From: Topomyia yanbarensis
Lineage: Eukaryota > Arthropoda > Insecta > Diptera > Culicidae
Assembly (NCBI RefSeq): GCF_030247195.1
Contig: NC_080671.1
Span: 187,405,725 to 187,469,724, forward strand
Direction: 5' to 3'
Length of the DNA stretch: 64,000 bases
Below, in pieces: positions 52,979 to 64,000 of the stretch. Numbering within the stretch: position 1 is the first letter of the stretch; every line of letters begins with the position of its first letter. The notes beneath the pieces were generated by a model. That model was given only the letters and a program-made list of their open reading frames with translations, ran no database searches and was not told the origin of the DNA. Both the position numbers and the translations under genes were made by a program.

Positions 52979-53333
52979 CAATCAGTACAATGAAATTGTT
53001 TCTATCATCCGGACCGTACCGATCACTCAGCGGATTGCTTCGAAAAGCCAGTCACTCACTTCTTTCAGAAGTTCAATCAGGACTTCATCAGGATTGATCT
53101 AATTTTGATTCGACTCCCGGCCCCTTTTACGTTGAACGAAAAGTGAACCGAGCATAGTACACATTATTGGCAAAGGGTAGTGTGCGAGGGACGCGAGCGT
53201 TGGTTTGGTTTTAATTCAATGGCCATCTCTTCTTTGGCCTCAAATGTAAACTGAACCGTGTACAAACAGGATAGTATGCGATTGCGGTCTGATTCGTGTG
53301 TTACACTCGTGCTAGTTAAAACATACGCTCGCT

Positions 53334-53580
53334 ATGTCTGGACGCGGTAAAGGAGGAAAGGTGAAGGGAAAGCTACAATCACGGTTCGTGCCGGTCTCAA
53401 GTTTCCTGTCGGTCGAATCCATCATTTGCTAAGAAAGAGTCACTACGCCGAGCGTATTGATGCCGTAGCACCCGTATACCTGGCAGCAGTTATGTAATAA
53501 CCAAAGTATTGGAGCTGGCAGTAAACGCTACCCGTGATAATTAGTGGACCAGGATGATCCCCCGTCATCTGCAGCTGGCG
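53334..53580 (+). pseudogene. Histone H2A pseudogene
   Basis: Begins with ATG and reads [13 protein letters not shown], the histone H2A N-terminus, for the first 13 residues. A lesion follows (KLQSRF in phase, missing several codons). In a second phase the H2A core continues: [35 protein letters not shown], two stops, then VLELAVNATRDN, a stop, and TRMIPRHLQLA. These match the H2A order L1 / alpha2 / alpha3 and the acidic-patch region. The last 25-30 residues are absent and no histone 3' stem-loop is visible nearby. Normal role: a core nucleosome subunit. With frameshifts and at least three stops this copy is dead. Confidence 0.85.
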
Positions 53581-56380
53581 AAAAAAATCGACATACGTGC
53601 ACTGTTATTTCGATATTTCGATTAAAAATACTGGTTTTGATAAAACCTTTCAGAAGATAGTAAAATTTCAGCATTCGTATCAACAGCCCAAAGTGTATTC
53701 TACTTCACTTCGGTTATGTTTCTGAAATTACCTACCCATCTTTTTTTTGTTTATTTATTTCGGTCTTGAATTTTACAAATATGCAAATTAAAATTTTTGT
53801 TAAGCTTAACAAAATACATGTCCCAACAACTTTCATTCGCTGTAAACGAATGTGGAGTAGTAAAGCATTAAGGATCAGTTATGTTTAACTCTGAATAATT
53901 GGGTAGAATCAATGGACCGTTATTTTATTCCACATATAGTAAGTAAGAAATGCTGTCACATCTTGAATTTTAACTTTCATGACGATCGCCAGAAGATTTG
54001 ATTGGATAAATATAAAAGTATCTGTGAGAAGGTTGAAGAAAAATCTTCAAACCTTCGAATTGAGTGCTCGAAAGGCCGATTCGCTTAACCAGAAATGGAG
54101 ATGCACTATTTCAAAAACTTTCTCGTAAATTCAAACCATGAAAAATTTGTAAAATTTATCTGCATCAAACAAATTTAACATCATTCTTTAGAACTATTCT
54201 GGTCGTAATAGAACATTGGTAATTGATAACGAAGCAATGATGTCGAAAATAGTCATTCTTTTTATAATACTTTCAAATGAGAAGCTGAATTGGTTAATAA
54301 AATCGAAAAATTCTCCGGAAAGTTCAGCAACACACAGTTCAGATACGAAGATTTTTAAATAATGTTCACTCGAATCATTGATTAAAAGCTACTTGATGCC
54401 AATCCAAGTTAGGTTTAATCAAATGGAATACCAATTAATTCAGAGCAATAATCAGAATGTGAAGCTTGGTTTTCATAATTGTGCAGGATTGCAGTCGGCC
54501 CGGGCACTGACTCGTTTCTGAATGCTTATGTGAAGATTCTTCGCTGGAAGCAACTACTAGAGCTACTACTATCAGTGTGGTGTATATTTTTCCATAGGTC
54601 TCCTATCTTTATATGCTAATCTCCAGACCATGAATTTTTCATTGGAAATGGAAATTTTCTTTTTATTTATTCTGAGCTACACCCCAAGTTCAGAAACTGA
54701 TTTCTCCTCTTCCAATTCTATGATTGAATCAATTCATTATTCGAAATTTTTTTTGTTCTCCTCCGGTCGAAAACACTTGTGCGTTGTTTGTGCAAGAACT
54801 CGCACACACACACACCTTCGGGCACGACAGACGAACCGAACAGAGCTATTCCGCCTTCAAGACCCTCTCGCCTCGGCGGATAATCTCATGGTCCGTCCGT
54901 GTGTTCCGCGGGAAAAATGAAGATGCTCTCCAAAGGCCAAAGTCGAAGACTTCTACCGAGGCGGGTTGTTGGCTTGTTGGTTGTTGTGAACAGACATAGA
55001 TCGTTCTGGCCAGATAGGAAATAAGCGGGACCATTCGCAACAGCGCGTATACACCGGAGTCGAACCCCGTCGGACACGGGTACCAGACCGAACAGTGCGG
55101 GAGGGGATTGCGGTTATTCTATTCGCCGCGGAGAACCGACGAAGGGTTTCTGGTTTTTCCAGTTTTTTTCTTCTCTTCTCTGCTCTAGCCATTTGATATC
55201 ATCTTCTATTATGGCCTGCGTGTCGATCATGATCTTGACTTGTTTGGCTTTCCGTCGGTGCTATCCCCTTGCCCCTCACCGGGACTGCTTGTTGCCTACG
55301 GTAATCGAATTCAACTGGTTGTGTCGGTTCTCTCGCTCGGTCGGGCAGAATCACGGCTGAAGTTTGGTAAAGAATAGCTAAGCACATACAAAGCAATTCT
55401 CGTGGAACAGGTTTTAAAGTGGTCACACCCTTCGTTGCTTTCCACTGTCCGATTTTGATCTTGGCTCGTTTATCGTATCTCTTCGAGGTTGAGAAAGAAA
55501 AAAAAACCTTGGTTAACCACTTCAGCACCCAGAAGCTACTTGAGGCTGCCCAGAAGACGTAGAAGTTCTGTGAAATCTGATCTGTAATTAGAAAGGAATA
55601 ATAACCAGCGCTCTTCTTTCTGGTGCAACCCCATAATATCTTCCTGTATTTGCGCAGAGCACCGGCTAGGGGGTTTGGACGATGCAACAAAAAAGATTCT
55701 TTGTTTTACATTGTTCGCTCGTGAACCTGTTCTGACAGCAGAGCTGAACCTGACCTTCCCATGAAGCTGATAATTTCGCACAACCTGAACGAAAATTACA
55801 TGTTCGTCGATGCGTATGTGTTTTTTTTCTTCTTATTGATCGACTCAATAGGTTTTCCATTCTCGCGGCAATAAATCTCCGCGGTTCTCAATCGCCAACC
55901 GAAGTCCGGCAGGCGCAGCAGATGTTACCGAGTGCGTGTATGGATTTATCTCGGAGCAGCATCTTACAGAGTTGGAATTTTCTTTTCGAAGCGTAATTAC
56001 ATCGCACTTATTTTGCGGTAGTTGTGAGATAGAAAGGAGAGGGGAGGGGGATTCAAAAGATTTCGCAGTCTACACTCCAACTTAAGTCCTCATTCTTGGA
56101 AAATCATACCACCACCACATGATGGGAAAAGAATCCGATGCCCTTCTCGAAGAGTTTGCGTCATATTCGCGCGGCTCTAGTTGGGATGATTGTTCGCTTT
56201 TATCCTGTGTTGAACTAATTCAGTTGGAATGAAGCTCCGACGTTTTGGGTTGAATTAAATAAAATAACAAACGAACTTACTCTATGGGAACGTTCACGGA
56301 TAAAAAATGCTTTTAAAAAAATATGATATTACAATGAATCAAAAACTTAAAAGCCTATACAAAATATTGGTAAAACACTC
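53581..56380. other. Low-repeat DNA with a GC-richer island, no gene recognised
   Basis: 53600-54600 is AT-rich with nothing recognised. 54720-56250 is GC-richer, has a short (CA)n run at about 54804 and overlapping frames up to 163 codons (55199-55690 minus) with no motif. As with 29.3 and 42.3 kb, this may be host flanking or intronic sequence. Confidence 0.35.
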
Positions 56381-57098
56381 TGTAACACGAAAAATAAACG
56401 TCAACAGTTTGGAGGCATTCGATATAATATATTCCAAAATTCTCTTTAAAATTCAATTTGGAGTTTAGCAAAACTCCCAGGTCCTTGATGATTCTCGTTT
56501 GAGTACAGTTTGCGAAATAGTGTAGTCAAACTTGATTGTTGAGTATTTGCGAGAGAAGGAATTAATGAACTCATAAAATCAAGAGTAGACCAAATTAGGA
56601 ACTATTGTAAGTTTGCAAACAATGCTATGGTTCTTGATTTAATTTTTTTTCCTTTCATTATGAACTCCTGTTTTCTCTTATGTCACTGTGAACTCACGAG
56701 TCCCGTAGGGAAGTCATTTCGGGCCATTCATATTTTTGCCTCTTTCTAATGATTCAAATTTTTCATTCCAATGCTTTATCATTCGCCGATGATTCTTTCA
56801 TCCGATCAAGGATCCCAAAGACATCAGTTTTTTACAGTCACAGTTCTCACTTTGGACCTGGTGCAAAATTAATAGGATGGTGTTGAATGTCTCAAATGCT
56901 CCGTTTTTTTTTCTTCTCTCGCAAATACTCCACAGTCAAGTTTGACTACACTATTTCGTAAACTATACTCAAACGAGAATCATCAGTCCATGAGCTGGGA
57001 ATTTAGTTAGACTCCTAACTAAATTTCAAAAAGATCTTTGGAATATATTATATCGAACGCCATCAAACTGTTGAGTGAGGTTTATTTTTCGTGTTACA
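56381..57098. mobile_element. 718-bp foldback element
   Basis: Arms of about 180 bp: TGTAACACGAAAAATAAACG at 56381, CAACAGTTTGGAGGCATTCG, ATATAATATATTCCAAA, then AAACTCCCAGGTC, TGATTCTCGTTTGAGTA and TAGTGTAGTCAAACTTGA. They are mirrored by TCAAGTTTGACTACACTA through TTTTTCGTGTTACA ending 57098. No convincing target duplication. It lies immediately upstream of a Jockey-like fragment. Confidence 0.8.
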
Positions 57099-57480
57099 AA
57101 CTTGGACTTGTAAGCACTATATTGTGCTCTTGTTTGGGCATCATTTCAGATCGATATCAGCGTTTTGGAGTTTTTCAGCACAAATTTGTTCGCTTCGCAC
57201 TTCGTCATCTTCCATGGAGCGACTCACTCATCCTACCGAGCTGTCAGGATCGCTGTAAGTTATCGACCTTGATAAGCTATTTACACGACAAAATATTTAC
57301 AAGGCAGCGTTGGTGACAATTGTTATTACGATCAGAACTGATTTGCCATTTGAGACCAGAAAAAAATGGCCCCCGGCGGTTAACCCGTCAGTTAATTGCT
57401 AGTACCACCAGAAGTACTTGCTCCAAATTCGAATTCAATTCAAACAAGCCTAGATACCGGACCAACATGACATAAGTTTG
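57099..57480 (+). pseudogene. Jockey-like LINE ORF2 C-terminal fragment
   Basis: After combining phases: YCALVWASFQIDISVLEFFQ, HKFVRFALRHLPWSDSLILP, SCQDRCKLSTL, the same domain as 8356-8794 (AVQVWAPYHAVQ, RCFVLFTLRKLPWYDPVVLP). A shift occurs near 57160. Beyond 57316 traces such as RRLTRQLIASTTRSTCSKFE are consistent with the rest of the C-terminus. Non-functional. Confidence 0.75.
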
Positions 57481-58977
57481 TATGGGATTTTTCGACAATT
57501 TACATGGAGAAAACCCACTAGTGCGCTTTTTACCGCCAGGTGTCTCTGTATGCATCAGATTATCACTGTAGGTGAAAGTAAGACAAATAATTATCTACAA
57601 CTTTATTCCGACTTTGTTAGACGAAGTTATTAAACTTTTAACGAAGTGAAGTCTTAAGGCCTAGCGGCGCATGGCTGTGTATCAGTACTCGATTCCCATG
57701 AACTATAAATTTTGGTTGAATATTGGTCAGAAGTAGCTCAATAGTATGTTTAGAAGGATGATAGCATATAATTCGAATTATATTTTGGTTAGGAAATTTT
57801 AGTACCACATAGTACAACATCGATGGCTCCAACACTAACTTTTCAACGGAAATTGGGTGTCTTCTACAAAGTTGTTGCGCAAGCATTTGCAGTCTTCAAC
57901 AAAATTGTAGATCATTATCTTTATTATTTTCACTTGGAGTGATAATCTTATGCATACAGTGCCGCCTTGCGCTGAAAAGCCACGCTGGGTTTTCTCCATG
58001 TAGCTCCGCTAGCTAGTCGTGGACTGATTGAGTTTTAAAAAATTAATTATTTTTCTGGGCAGTCTATTGTCCATATCTCTCTTGCAGCAAGTGGATTACG
58101 ATATTACGATGCAGTATAATATTCTTAAGCCTTAAGAATCCCGTTTGCCAGAACCAACTACAGCTAGAATTTTCTAGGTTGTGTCGTTTATTTAATTGTT
58201 CCCACTTCATTTATGTTGTGAACATATAAAGTACGATTCATCATCCAAAAAGAATAATTTTGCACTCGCAAAGTGTTTACGGTGAAGTGTATGGCAGCAA
58301 ATTAATAGTTATTCAAGTTCTTTCACTTTATAGTTGGTACTCGCTAATGTTTTTCTTCAAAATCCTGTGAATAGTTCAATTTGAAATAATACATATTTGT
58401 GCCAAATTGTATGTCGATGGCCCAACTTTGTTTTTGGCCCTTGATAGTTCATTTTTCTTTGGTTTGGAACTTAGTTTTGGCAGAGGACTGCATTTCTTTT
58501 TGTTATCCGATTTTTTGCCATAACCTCAATGCTTCAAAATATTTAAAATAGTTGCACTCGAGATAGGCTCGTCTTTGAACACTTGAAGATTTTTTTTGTG
58601 CTGAGTCGTCCAAGCCGGTTGGCGACAGATTAACATAAATCCAGCTTTTTTTGATCAACTGTGCAATTTAAGGATAAAGTACAGTGGAAACACAGTGCGT
58701 AATAAGTGTATTTGTTGACATTATTGTACTTATTATAGAAGCATTCTACTGCCACCTAAATACCTGAATTTACTCTGAAAGCTTTACGAACAGATATTAG
58801 TTGATATAATAAGGAACAACTGGTACACATTTCAGAAATCGGTTAATTAATTCCGAGATATCATAGTCGCCATAGACATAGGAACATTGCAAAAAAAATA
58901 CAACTTCGAGATAATTTAGTTTTATTCATCGGTTCCGATAGCATAATATATTAAGTTACTTTACACAACCCAGGCAC
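57481..58977. other. Unassigned AT-rich sequence
   Basis: No gene recognised. 57590-57920 contains two spaced ACAACTTT/AAAGTTGT words of the recurring short motif. Confidence 0.4.
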
Positions 58978-59215
58978 ACCGCAGACTCAGATTCGCATTT
59001 CATAAATATGCCGAAACCTCCTGACTCCTGCGGTAGAATACATAGATAAGTTCTAGGGGGACTTTAAGCTTGCTCATATGACCATATGACCCTATTCCAC
59101 ATTTGTCCAAAACTCTTTTTTTTTCATCTCCTTGCTCTATCTTCAGTGCTATGGCTCTTAATGATAAATAGGTATTTTTCAGTCCCTTGGTAATTGAATG
59201 CCGTTATAAAAAAAG
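58978..59215 (+). repeat. Dispersed repeat D5, copy b
   Basis: CACACCGCAGACTCAGATTCG, CCTCCTGACTCCTGCGGTAG, ACTTTAAGCTTGCTCATATGA, CCTATTCCACATTTG, CTCCTTGCTCTATCTTCAGTG, and a closing GAATGCCGTTATAAA, in the same order as 27096-27330. Confidence 0.6.
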
Positions 59216-61007
59216 AAAAAATGATTTTTATATTCGATCAAAATTAGACTGAGATTAAAAAAAAATTCATGATGACACTAGATTTTGACGTTTCATTTCC
59301 AACACATTTCTTAAAAAGGCGATTTTCAAAAAAATATTTTTATCTGGAAAACAGATCTCGACGTTTCGTGAATTTCTAAAACATTTAGCATCAAAAATAC
59401 CAACTAGATATCAGACATTTCAAAAGAATGATGATTTCTCACTGGTAAAAATTATTCAACTGATGATTTTAAAGCAGTAATTCACGATTGAATTAAAAAA
59501 AATCATAGCGACTTTTTTCGTGATGCTAAAGCTATTGCATACTACCCGTTCGTAAAATTCAAGTCGATTTTCTCCATAATTCTATTAGCATCCTAGTATA
59601 TAGCATGTCGAGATTTGCTTCTACATGGTGGAACAATTTCGAAAATATCTTCATATTGCACTCATTGATTCTCCAAGTCTTGTTATAAATATTTCAGATT
59701 TTTCAAACATACAAAATAAAATTACAGTAACAATTGAATTTAAATTTAAATATTGCATGTCCGTCCTGCTGTTCAATATGATAGTGTAGCATAAGCTTAC
59801 GGTAGCCAAGATACAGTTCCATCATATAAGAAATTCTGCACTGATAATAGTTTAGCCGAGGAAGGAATCTTTATTTTGCATGACAACCTGCAAGACGTCA
59901 TGTGATTACACGTTTCGTCAGTGCGTTCTTCCAGGTAGTTCATTGCAAGCATGTCGAAATGCGGAGAGGTGGAATCCGTTACATTTGTAGCCTGTCCATG
60001 TTTTTCCAAGGCTTCTTCTACGGTATTCGTATCGAAAAAAAGCGGATGGCTTTGAGGCTATCGAATACCAACTATCATACCACGGAACACATTATGTACA
60101 TACCAAGGCCAGATCTCAAATACACGGCGTTCAATTATCAGCTAAACCAGGAACTGTTGCCCAACCAGTAAAAGCTGTTCAGGTGGCCGCAACGAATGAC
60201 GCTGTGGACAGACATAAAATATGAGAGGAACACTAGAAATTACCTCGAGAGATGATATATGAGAAATTTTATAGCTGATGTCTGAAGTAGTATGCTGTCT
60301 ATGCGTAAATATAGGGGCCAGTTTCAAAATGTTTTACAAGTGAAAAATTTACATATCTGTACCATACATGAATTCTACATTACTCCGATTATATCTATAA
60401 CGTTTCCCATCTAAATTTTAGTTTACACGTTGTACACGAAAAAAGACCCAATGCTCAGTCAAGCCAACGCATTTAGCCATGTCAAATCGAATTAAAAAAT
60501 AATGTATGTCAAATCAAACTACCCTAGATTTGCTTACATTCAGACGAATAACTGGAAGACCGCTATCTACCAGGCGCAATTTTGACATCTGAAATCTGAT
60601 ACATTTACACTAGAAACGTTCGGTATATACTGTTTCCAGTTTAATCGTAGGATCTTTTTGAGTGACTTAGTGGAATGTGTAATTAAAATTTCCAGAGTTC
60701 TATTATGCTCTACTACACTGTGATGAACTTTAAAAAATTCCAGGTTTTTCAGGACAAATAAAATTCTCTGATTTTCCTACAAAAAAAAAAATTCCAAAAA
60801 ATTTGAGAAAATGTACCGTTAAATGTGTAAATATCGATGATCTTTGAATGTTTAGATCTTTGTTCGTTCGGATTATTCGATTCTTGGATTTTTCTTTTTT
60901 TTTAGCTTTGCACCCATCCATATGATCTTTGAATCATTAGATTGTTTTTTTGAATCCTTGGATCTATTGATCGTTTAGCTTCTCGGACTTATGGATCATT
61001 AGATCGC
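59216..61007. other. Unassigned sequence; one weak coding-like stretch
   Basis: 59797-60171 has a plus-strand frame of 89 codons (RMALRLSNTNYHTTEHIMYI, then PRPDLKYTAFNYQLNQELL) and a minus-strand frame of 70 codons. Neither matches a family I know. The rest is AT-rich without repeats seen elsewhere in the window. Confidence 0.35.
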
Positions 61008-61165
61008 TTTTTGTTTACTTTTAATTTTGATTATAGGGGTTTTATCCTTAGGGTCATTTGCCTTTTCCGGGTTAAAGAAATCTCTTTTGGAAAAATCTCC
61101 AACCCTATGTGCGGGCTTGGGAATGGAACCCAGGTGAGCTACGTACAAGGCAATCGATTTCTTTG
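61008..61165 (-). mobile_element. tRNA-derived SINE S2, copy c
   Basis: Minus strand: TTGTACGTAGCTCACCTGGG with box-B-like GGGTTCCATTCCC, GCCCGCACATAGGGTTGGAG, TTTCTTTAACCCGGAAAAGG, AAATGACCCTAAGGATAAAAC, CCCTATAATCAAAATT. This copy keeps the tRNA-like head best of the three. Confidence 0.75.
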
Positions 61166-61419
61166 TATCATGGACCCCTTCGAAATCGTTCTGGATTGTT
61201 GCGGATCTCCACACCCACACAAAGTTACTGCGAACAGGAGGTTCTTGTGGATGTGTTGAGAACTCTTTTCTTCGCGCTAATGCATTAGCTGTGTTATCCA
61301 CAACTTGGGAGTCCACCTATTTGCCCATTTGCCTCATATCCTGATCGGTACAGCTTTCAAGATGTTCGAAGTTATTTGTTTCTTGCTCTTACGGATCGCT
61401 GTCCGTGTTTATCGGCATT

Positions 61420-61925
61420 TATTGTGCTGGTTGTTGATTTGGAGAAACTAGACCAGTCGATATTTTTTTGTTGTCGGCACAGGAAGATAGTTTCGGTATA
61501 CAAAGCGTATTTATCAACATATGTTGAAAATAGTTTTTCAGTGTTGGTTGTAATAGGTTAGCAATTTCGAAGCATTGTTTTTCGTAATGTGCCATCTGGT
61601 TGCAAAACTGGCACATAGGAATCTAACCAGGGTAGGTGCATAGCGTTATTTGCCAACCGCATTTTAGCAACACGAATGCTCCTGGGAATGATACTGAATT
61701 TTTTTACTCAAGTAACGAATTTCACTTCGCAGTATTTTGGCATAAATCATATATTGTTTTCTGGTCTAAGGCGCGGCGATAGGTCGTATAGGCGCGCCTC
61801 TCAATTTAATCGTCATCCATGTATTCAGGATCTTTTTTCAACGTTGTCATATTCCATGCCGTGTTGTATGTTGTTTTTCTCAATGAAATTTTCTGCCTGG
61901 GCTAAACTTTTAAACTTAATCTGAA
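61420..61925 (-). pseudogene. LINE ORF1 (gag-like) relic with CCHC zinc knuckle
   Basis: Minus strand in several phases: QIKFKSLAQAENFIEKNNIQ, RLYDLSPRLRPENNI, IPRSIRVAKMRLANNAMH, then MCQFCNQMAHYEKQCFE with an exact C-x2-C-x4-H-x4-C knuckle at about 61572-61613, and LLQPTLKN. This order (an RNA-binding-fold segment followed by a zinc knuckle) is that of ORF1 proteins of Jockey-like LINEs, which coat element RNA. Frameshifts and stops disable it. No ORF2 remains downstream on this strand. Confidence 0.55.
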
Positions 61926-61964
61926 CACAGTTTCTCATGTGATGTAACTGTATATGTGTCACTT

Positions 61965-63812
61965 CCTACAATGAAAAAAAAATTTATTTAAAAAATTTAA
62001 AGTCGATTTACAAAAAAATAAACCATCTTTGATTTGGATCAAATTTTGTTCCAAGATATGTTATTATGTTCCCTACATACCGTCAAAAAGTCAAGTTGGG
62101 CACTTTCAAGGAAACAAAATTATTTGAAAATAACTTTTCCTTGTCCAATCTGATTTTATAGTGTATTTTTATTCAGGATATCTTGCCCAGAGACCAGAAT
62201 CCCGAGGAGAGAACCCAGACTCCAGATTCCATAGCCCAGAGTCCCGAGGAGAGTGACCAGAACCCAGAGTCCCGATTCCTTAACCCAAAATACTGAGGCG
62301 AGTCTAGAGTCCAGAGTTCAGTGTCGAGAGTGCAGAGTCCAGAACCCATAGCGCATCGATCAGAACCCAGAGTTCCGAAGACAGAGCTCAGAGTCCAGAA
62401 TCCAGAGTTCCGAGTCCAGAGGGCAGAGCTAAGAGTTCAGAATTCAGTTGAGTACCCAAAGTCCAAAACCTAGAGTACAGGGTCCAGAGACCAGAAAACA
62501 GAGTCTAGAGTTCTTATCCCAAAATACTGAGCACAGAGCCCAAAGTGCAGAGCTTCTAAATAGTAAGACCAGAGTTTAGAGTCCAGTTTCCAGAGCTCAG
62601 AGTCCCGAATCCATAGTTTAGATTCGATAATCCAAAGTATAGATTTCATAGCCCAGCGACCAGAACCCAGAGTTCCAGGGAGAGAGTCCAGAGTCCGGAA
62701 TCCACAGTCCCTAGACCAGCGTGCATAGTCCAGAGTTTAGAGTCCAGAGTCCACAGTTCAGATTGCAAAGTCCAGAATCAAGACCCAGAGCCCATAGCTC
62801 AGAGACGACAATCTAGAGCCCAGAGTTCATAACACAGAATCTCGAGGCGAGAGCTCAGAATCCAGCGTTAAGAATGCAGAATCCAGAGTGCAGAGAAACG
62901 GGAACGGGAATCCTGGGTCCAGAGCTCTGAGACCAGAATCCAGAGCCCGAAGTACTTAACCCAAAATATTGAGGCAAGAGTTCAGACTCCAGAGTCCAGT
63001 TTCCAGAACCCAGAATATAGAGTCCATAACACAGAATCTCGAGGCGAGAGTCCAGAGTCCAGAACGCGAGAAGAGTGCAGCATCCAGAATTGGTCTTTCA
63101 CTTGGATTTATACAATTTACCCATAATGATAATTTTACTAGAACTGCTCTTCATAACTGTTGTTACTAGACTGCTTTAAGACCTTAGTTCTATAGTACTG
63201 TTATTTGGTAACATGAGTATTGATGCAAGTAAGTTACAGGTAACCAGGGTAATATGCCAAACGAATACCACATTCGTTACTGATACTTTTGCATGTATCA
63301 GGTAACTAGCAGTTAGGAAATTGGATTCTGAGATGAGTATGACTTTCATTGGATTAGTTTTCGATAAAAATACATTTAAAAAAATTCAGTTAGAGCAAGG
63401 AAAAACTGTTTTAACTATTTTTTCCTAAAAGGGCCCAACTTGAATTTTTGTCGGTAGGTAGGGAACATAATTATCTATCTTATAACAAAATTTCATACAA
63501 ATCAAAGATGGGGTTATTTTTTGTAAATCGACTTTAAATTTTTGAAATCGATTTTTTCAGTGTAGGAGTCGATGAAGAATTTTTTCAATATTTTTATTCA
63601 AAAATTTGACTAATTGTGTGAAAATAACTCCTTCACCCTTTGAACAAATTGGTAAAAAAGATCCTTTTCAAGAGACAGATTGGATCATTTTTGGAAAAAC
63701 AAAGTATGCGAAGTGGCTTTTTGTGACAAAGTTCTCATGTACAAAAGGTTTCATTAAAATCTGAGAGGGTGCTGCCAACATTTGTTTGAGTTGGCACGAA
63801 ATTCGTCAACAT
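61965..63812. mobile_element. Foldback element F, copy with a satellite-filled centre
   Basis: The left arm remnant (61965-62175: ATTTAAAGTCGATTTACAAA, TTTTGTTCCAAGATATGTTA, AAGTTGGGCACTTTCAAGGA) faces a right arm (63330-63812: TTAGTTTTCGATAAAAATAC, GTCGGTAGGTAGGGAACATA, TTTTTTCAGTGTAGGAGTCG, GAGGGTGCTGCCAAC, CACGAAATTCGTCAA). The outer part of the left arm is missing. Between the arms lie the 7-bp satellite (62184-63090) and 240 bp of other sequence. Confidence 0.75.
62184..63090 (+). repeat. Degenerate 7-bp satellite
   Basis: About 900 bp of imperfect heptamers of the type CCAGAGT, CCAGAAC, CCAGAAT, CCCGAGG, with higher-order echoes such as CCGAGGAGAG and CATAACACAGAATCTCGAGG, GCGAGAG recurring at about 62828 and 63023. 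Frames inside read as low-complexity repeats and are not genes. Confidence 0.85.
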
Positions 63813-64000
63813 TGGATTAAATTTCAGGATTTTTTAAAACTTCAGAAATTAGTATCTTTTGCCTCTTTTGTATTTTTATATCACCGGATTAGCGTTAGGA
63901 TTTCTCCTATTTTGGAATTTCGGATTTTTAGAAATGAGAATTTTCGACATTCTTTTCTTGGAATTTTTGAATAATTGAATAATTGAACCATCGAATCTCC
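63813..64000. other. Unassigned AT-rich sequence
   Basis: Nothing recognised up to the window end. Confidence 0.4.

Noticed and set aside
53334..53420. Functional histone H2A gene
   Set aside because: Frame lost after about 13 matching residues, later stops, missing C-terminus and no 3' stem-loop seen.
55199..55690. 163-codon minus-strand frame as a gene
   Set aside because: No recognisable domain; several other frames overlap it in the same GC-richer island.
62184..63090. Coding sequence rich in Gln/Ser/Glu in the heptamer array
   Set aside because: Frames follow from the 7-bp period and are interrupted; no conserved product.

Overview
The window reads as non-coding, repeat-dense nuclear DNA from a large insect genome, most likely a culicine mosquito (Aedes/Culex type). 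It is AT-rich, has no long intact conserved ORF, no operons and no bacterial start signals. It holds relics of Jockey-like and RNase H-bearing non-LTR retrotransposons, an ITmD37E-type transposase relic (a family described from mosquitoes), tRNA-derived SINE pieces, many foldback/MITE elements and a broken histone H2A copy. The species call is inference from these families; no database was searched. I see no intact host protein gene; the window is best read as intergenic or intronic.

Layout. 1-2.7 kb: mostly unassigned, with two coding-like minus-strand fragments. 2.7-8.85 kb: a dispersed repeat and a SINE, then one Jockey-like LINE relic split by a 2.84-kb hAT-like insertion (8-bp target duplication GCTGGTGT) and by the 3' end of a second, RNase H-bearing LINE. 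8.85-13.8 kb: mostly unassigned. 13.8-19.3 kb: a TTA-flanked MITE, a CGCG-rich repeat, a triple-nested transposon (hAT-like > TA MITE > TA MITE carrying a 33-bp minisatellite), a dispersed repeat, and a 744-bp element with an ATCT target duplication. 19.3-22 kb: low-repeat DNA.

22-29 kb: a patchwork of the CGCG-rich family (about 445-bp tandem units at 24.3-25.9 kb), long foldback elements and SINE fragments. 29.1-29.9 kb: a GC-richer island with a good splice-donor consensus, possibly a 5' exon of a host gene. 30.5-38.1 kb: two copies of a diffuse repeat family, an unrecognised coding-like repeat, several foldbacks and a 905-bp TA element. 39.0-40.5 kb: a second hAT-like copy with a perfect 8-bp target duplication; it is the empty site that proves the insertion in the 15-kb copy. 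40.5-46.8 kb: a low-repeat island, then direct repeats.

46.8-64 kb: LINE reverse-transcriptase relics, a foldback, the ITmD37E relic, another CGCG-rich copy, the H2A pseudogene, a second low-repeat island, a foldback next to a Jockey C-terminal fragment, an ORF1 (gag-like) relic with a zinc knuckle, and a foldback whose centre is filled by a 900-bp degenerate 7-bp satellite.

The parts do not form a pathway. The content is layered mobile-element history, and the nesting order can be read directly from target duplications and from one empty-site comparison.
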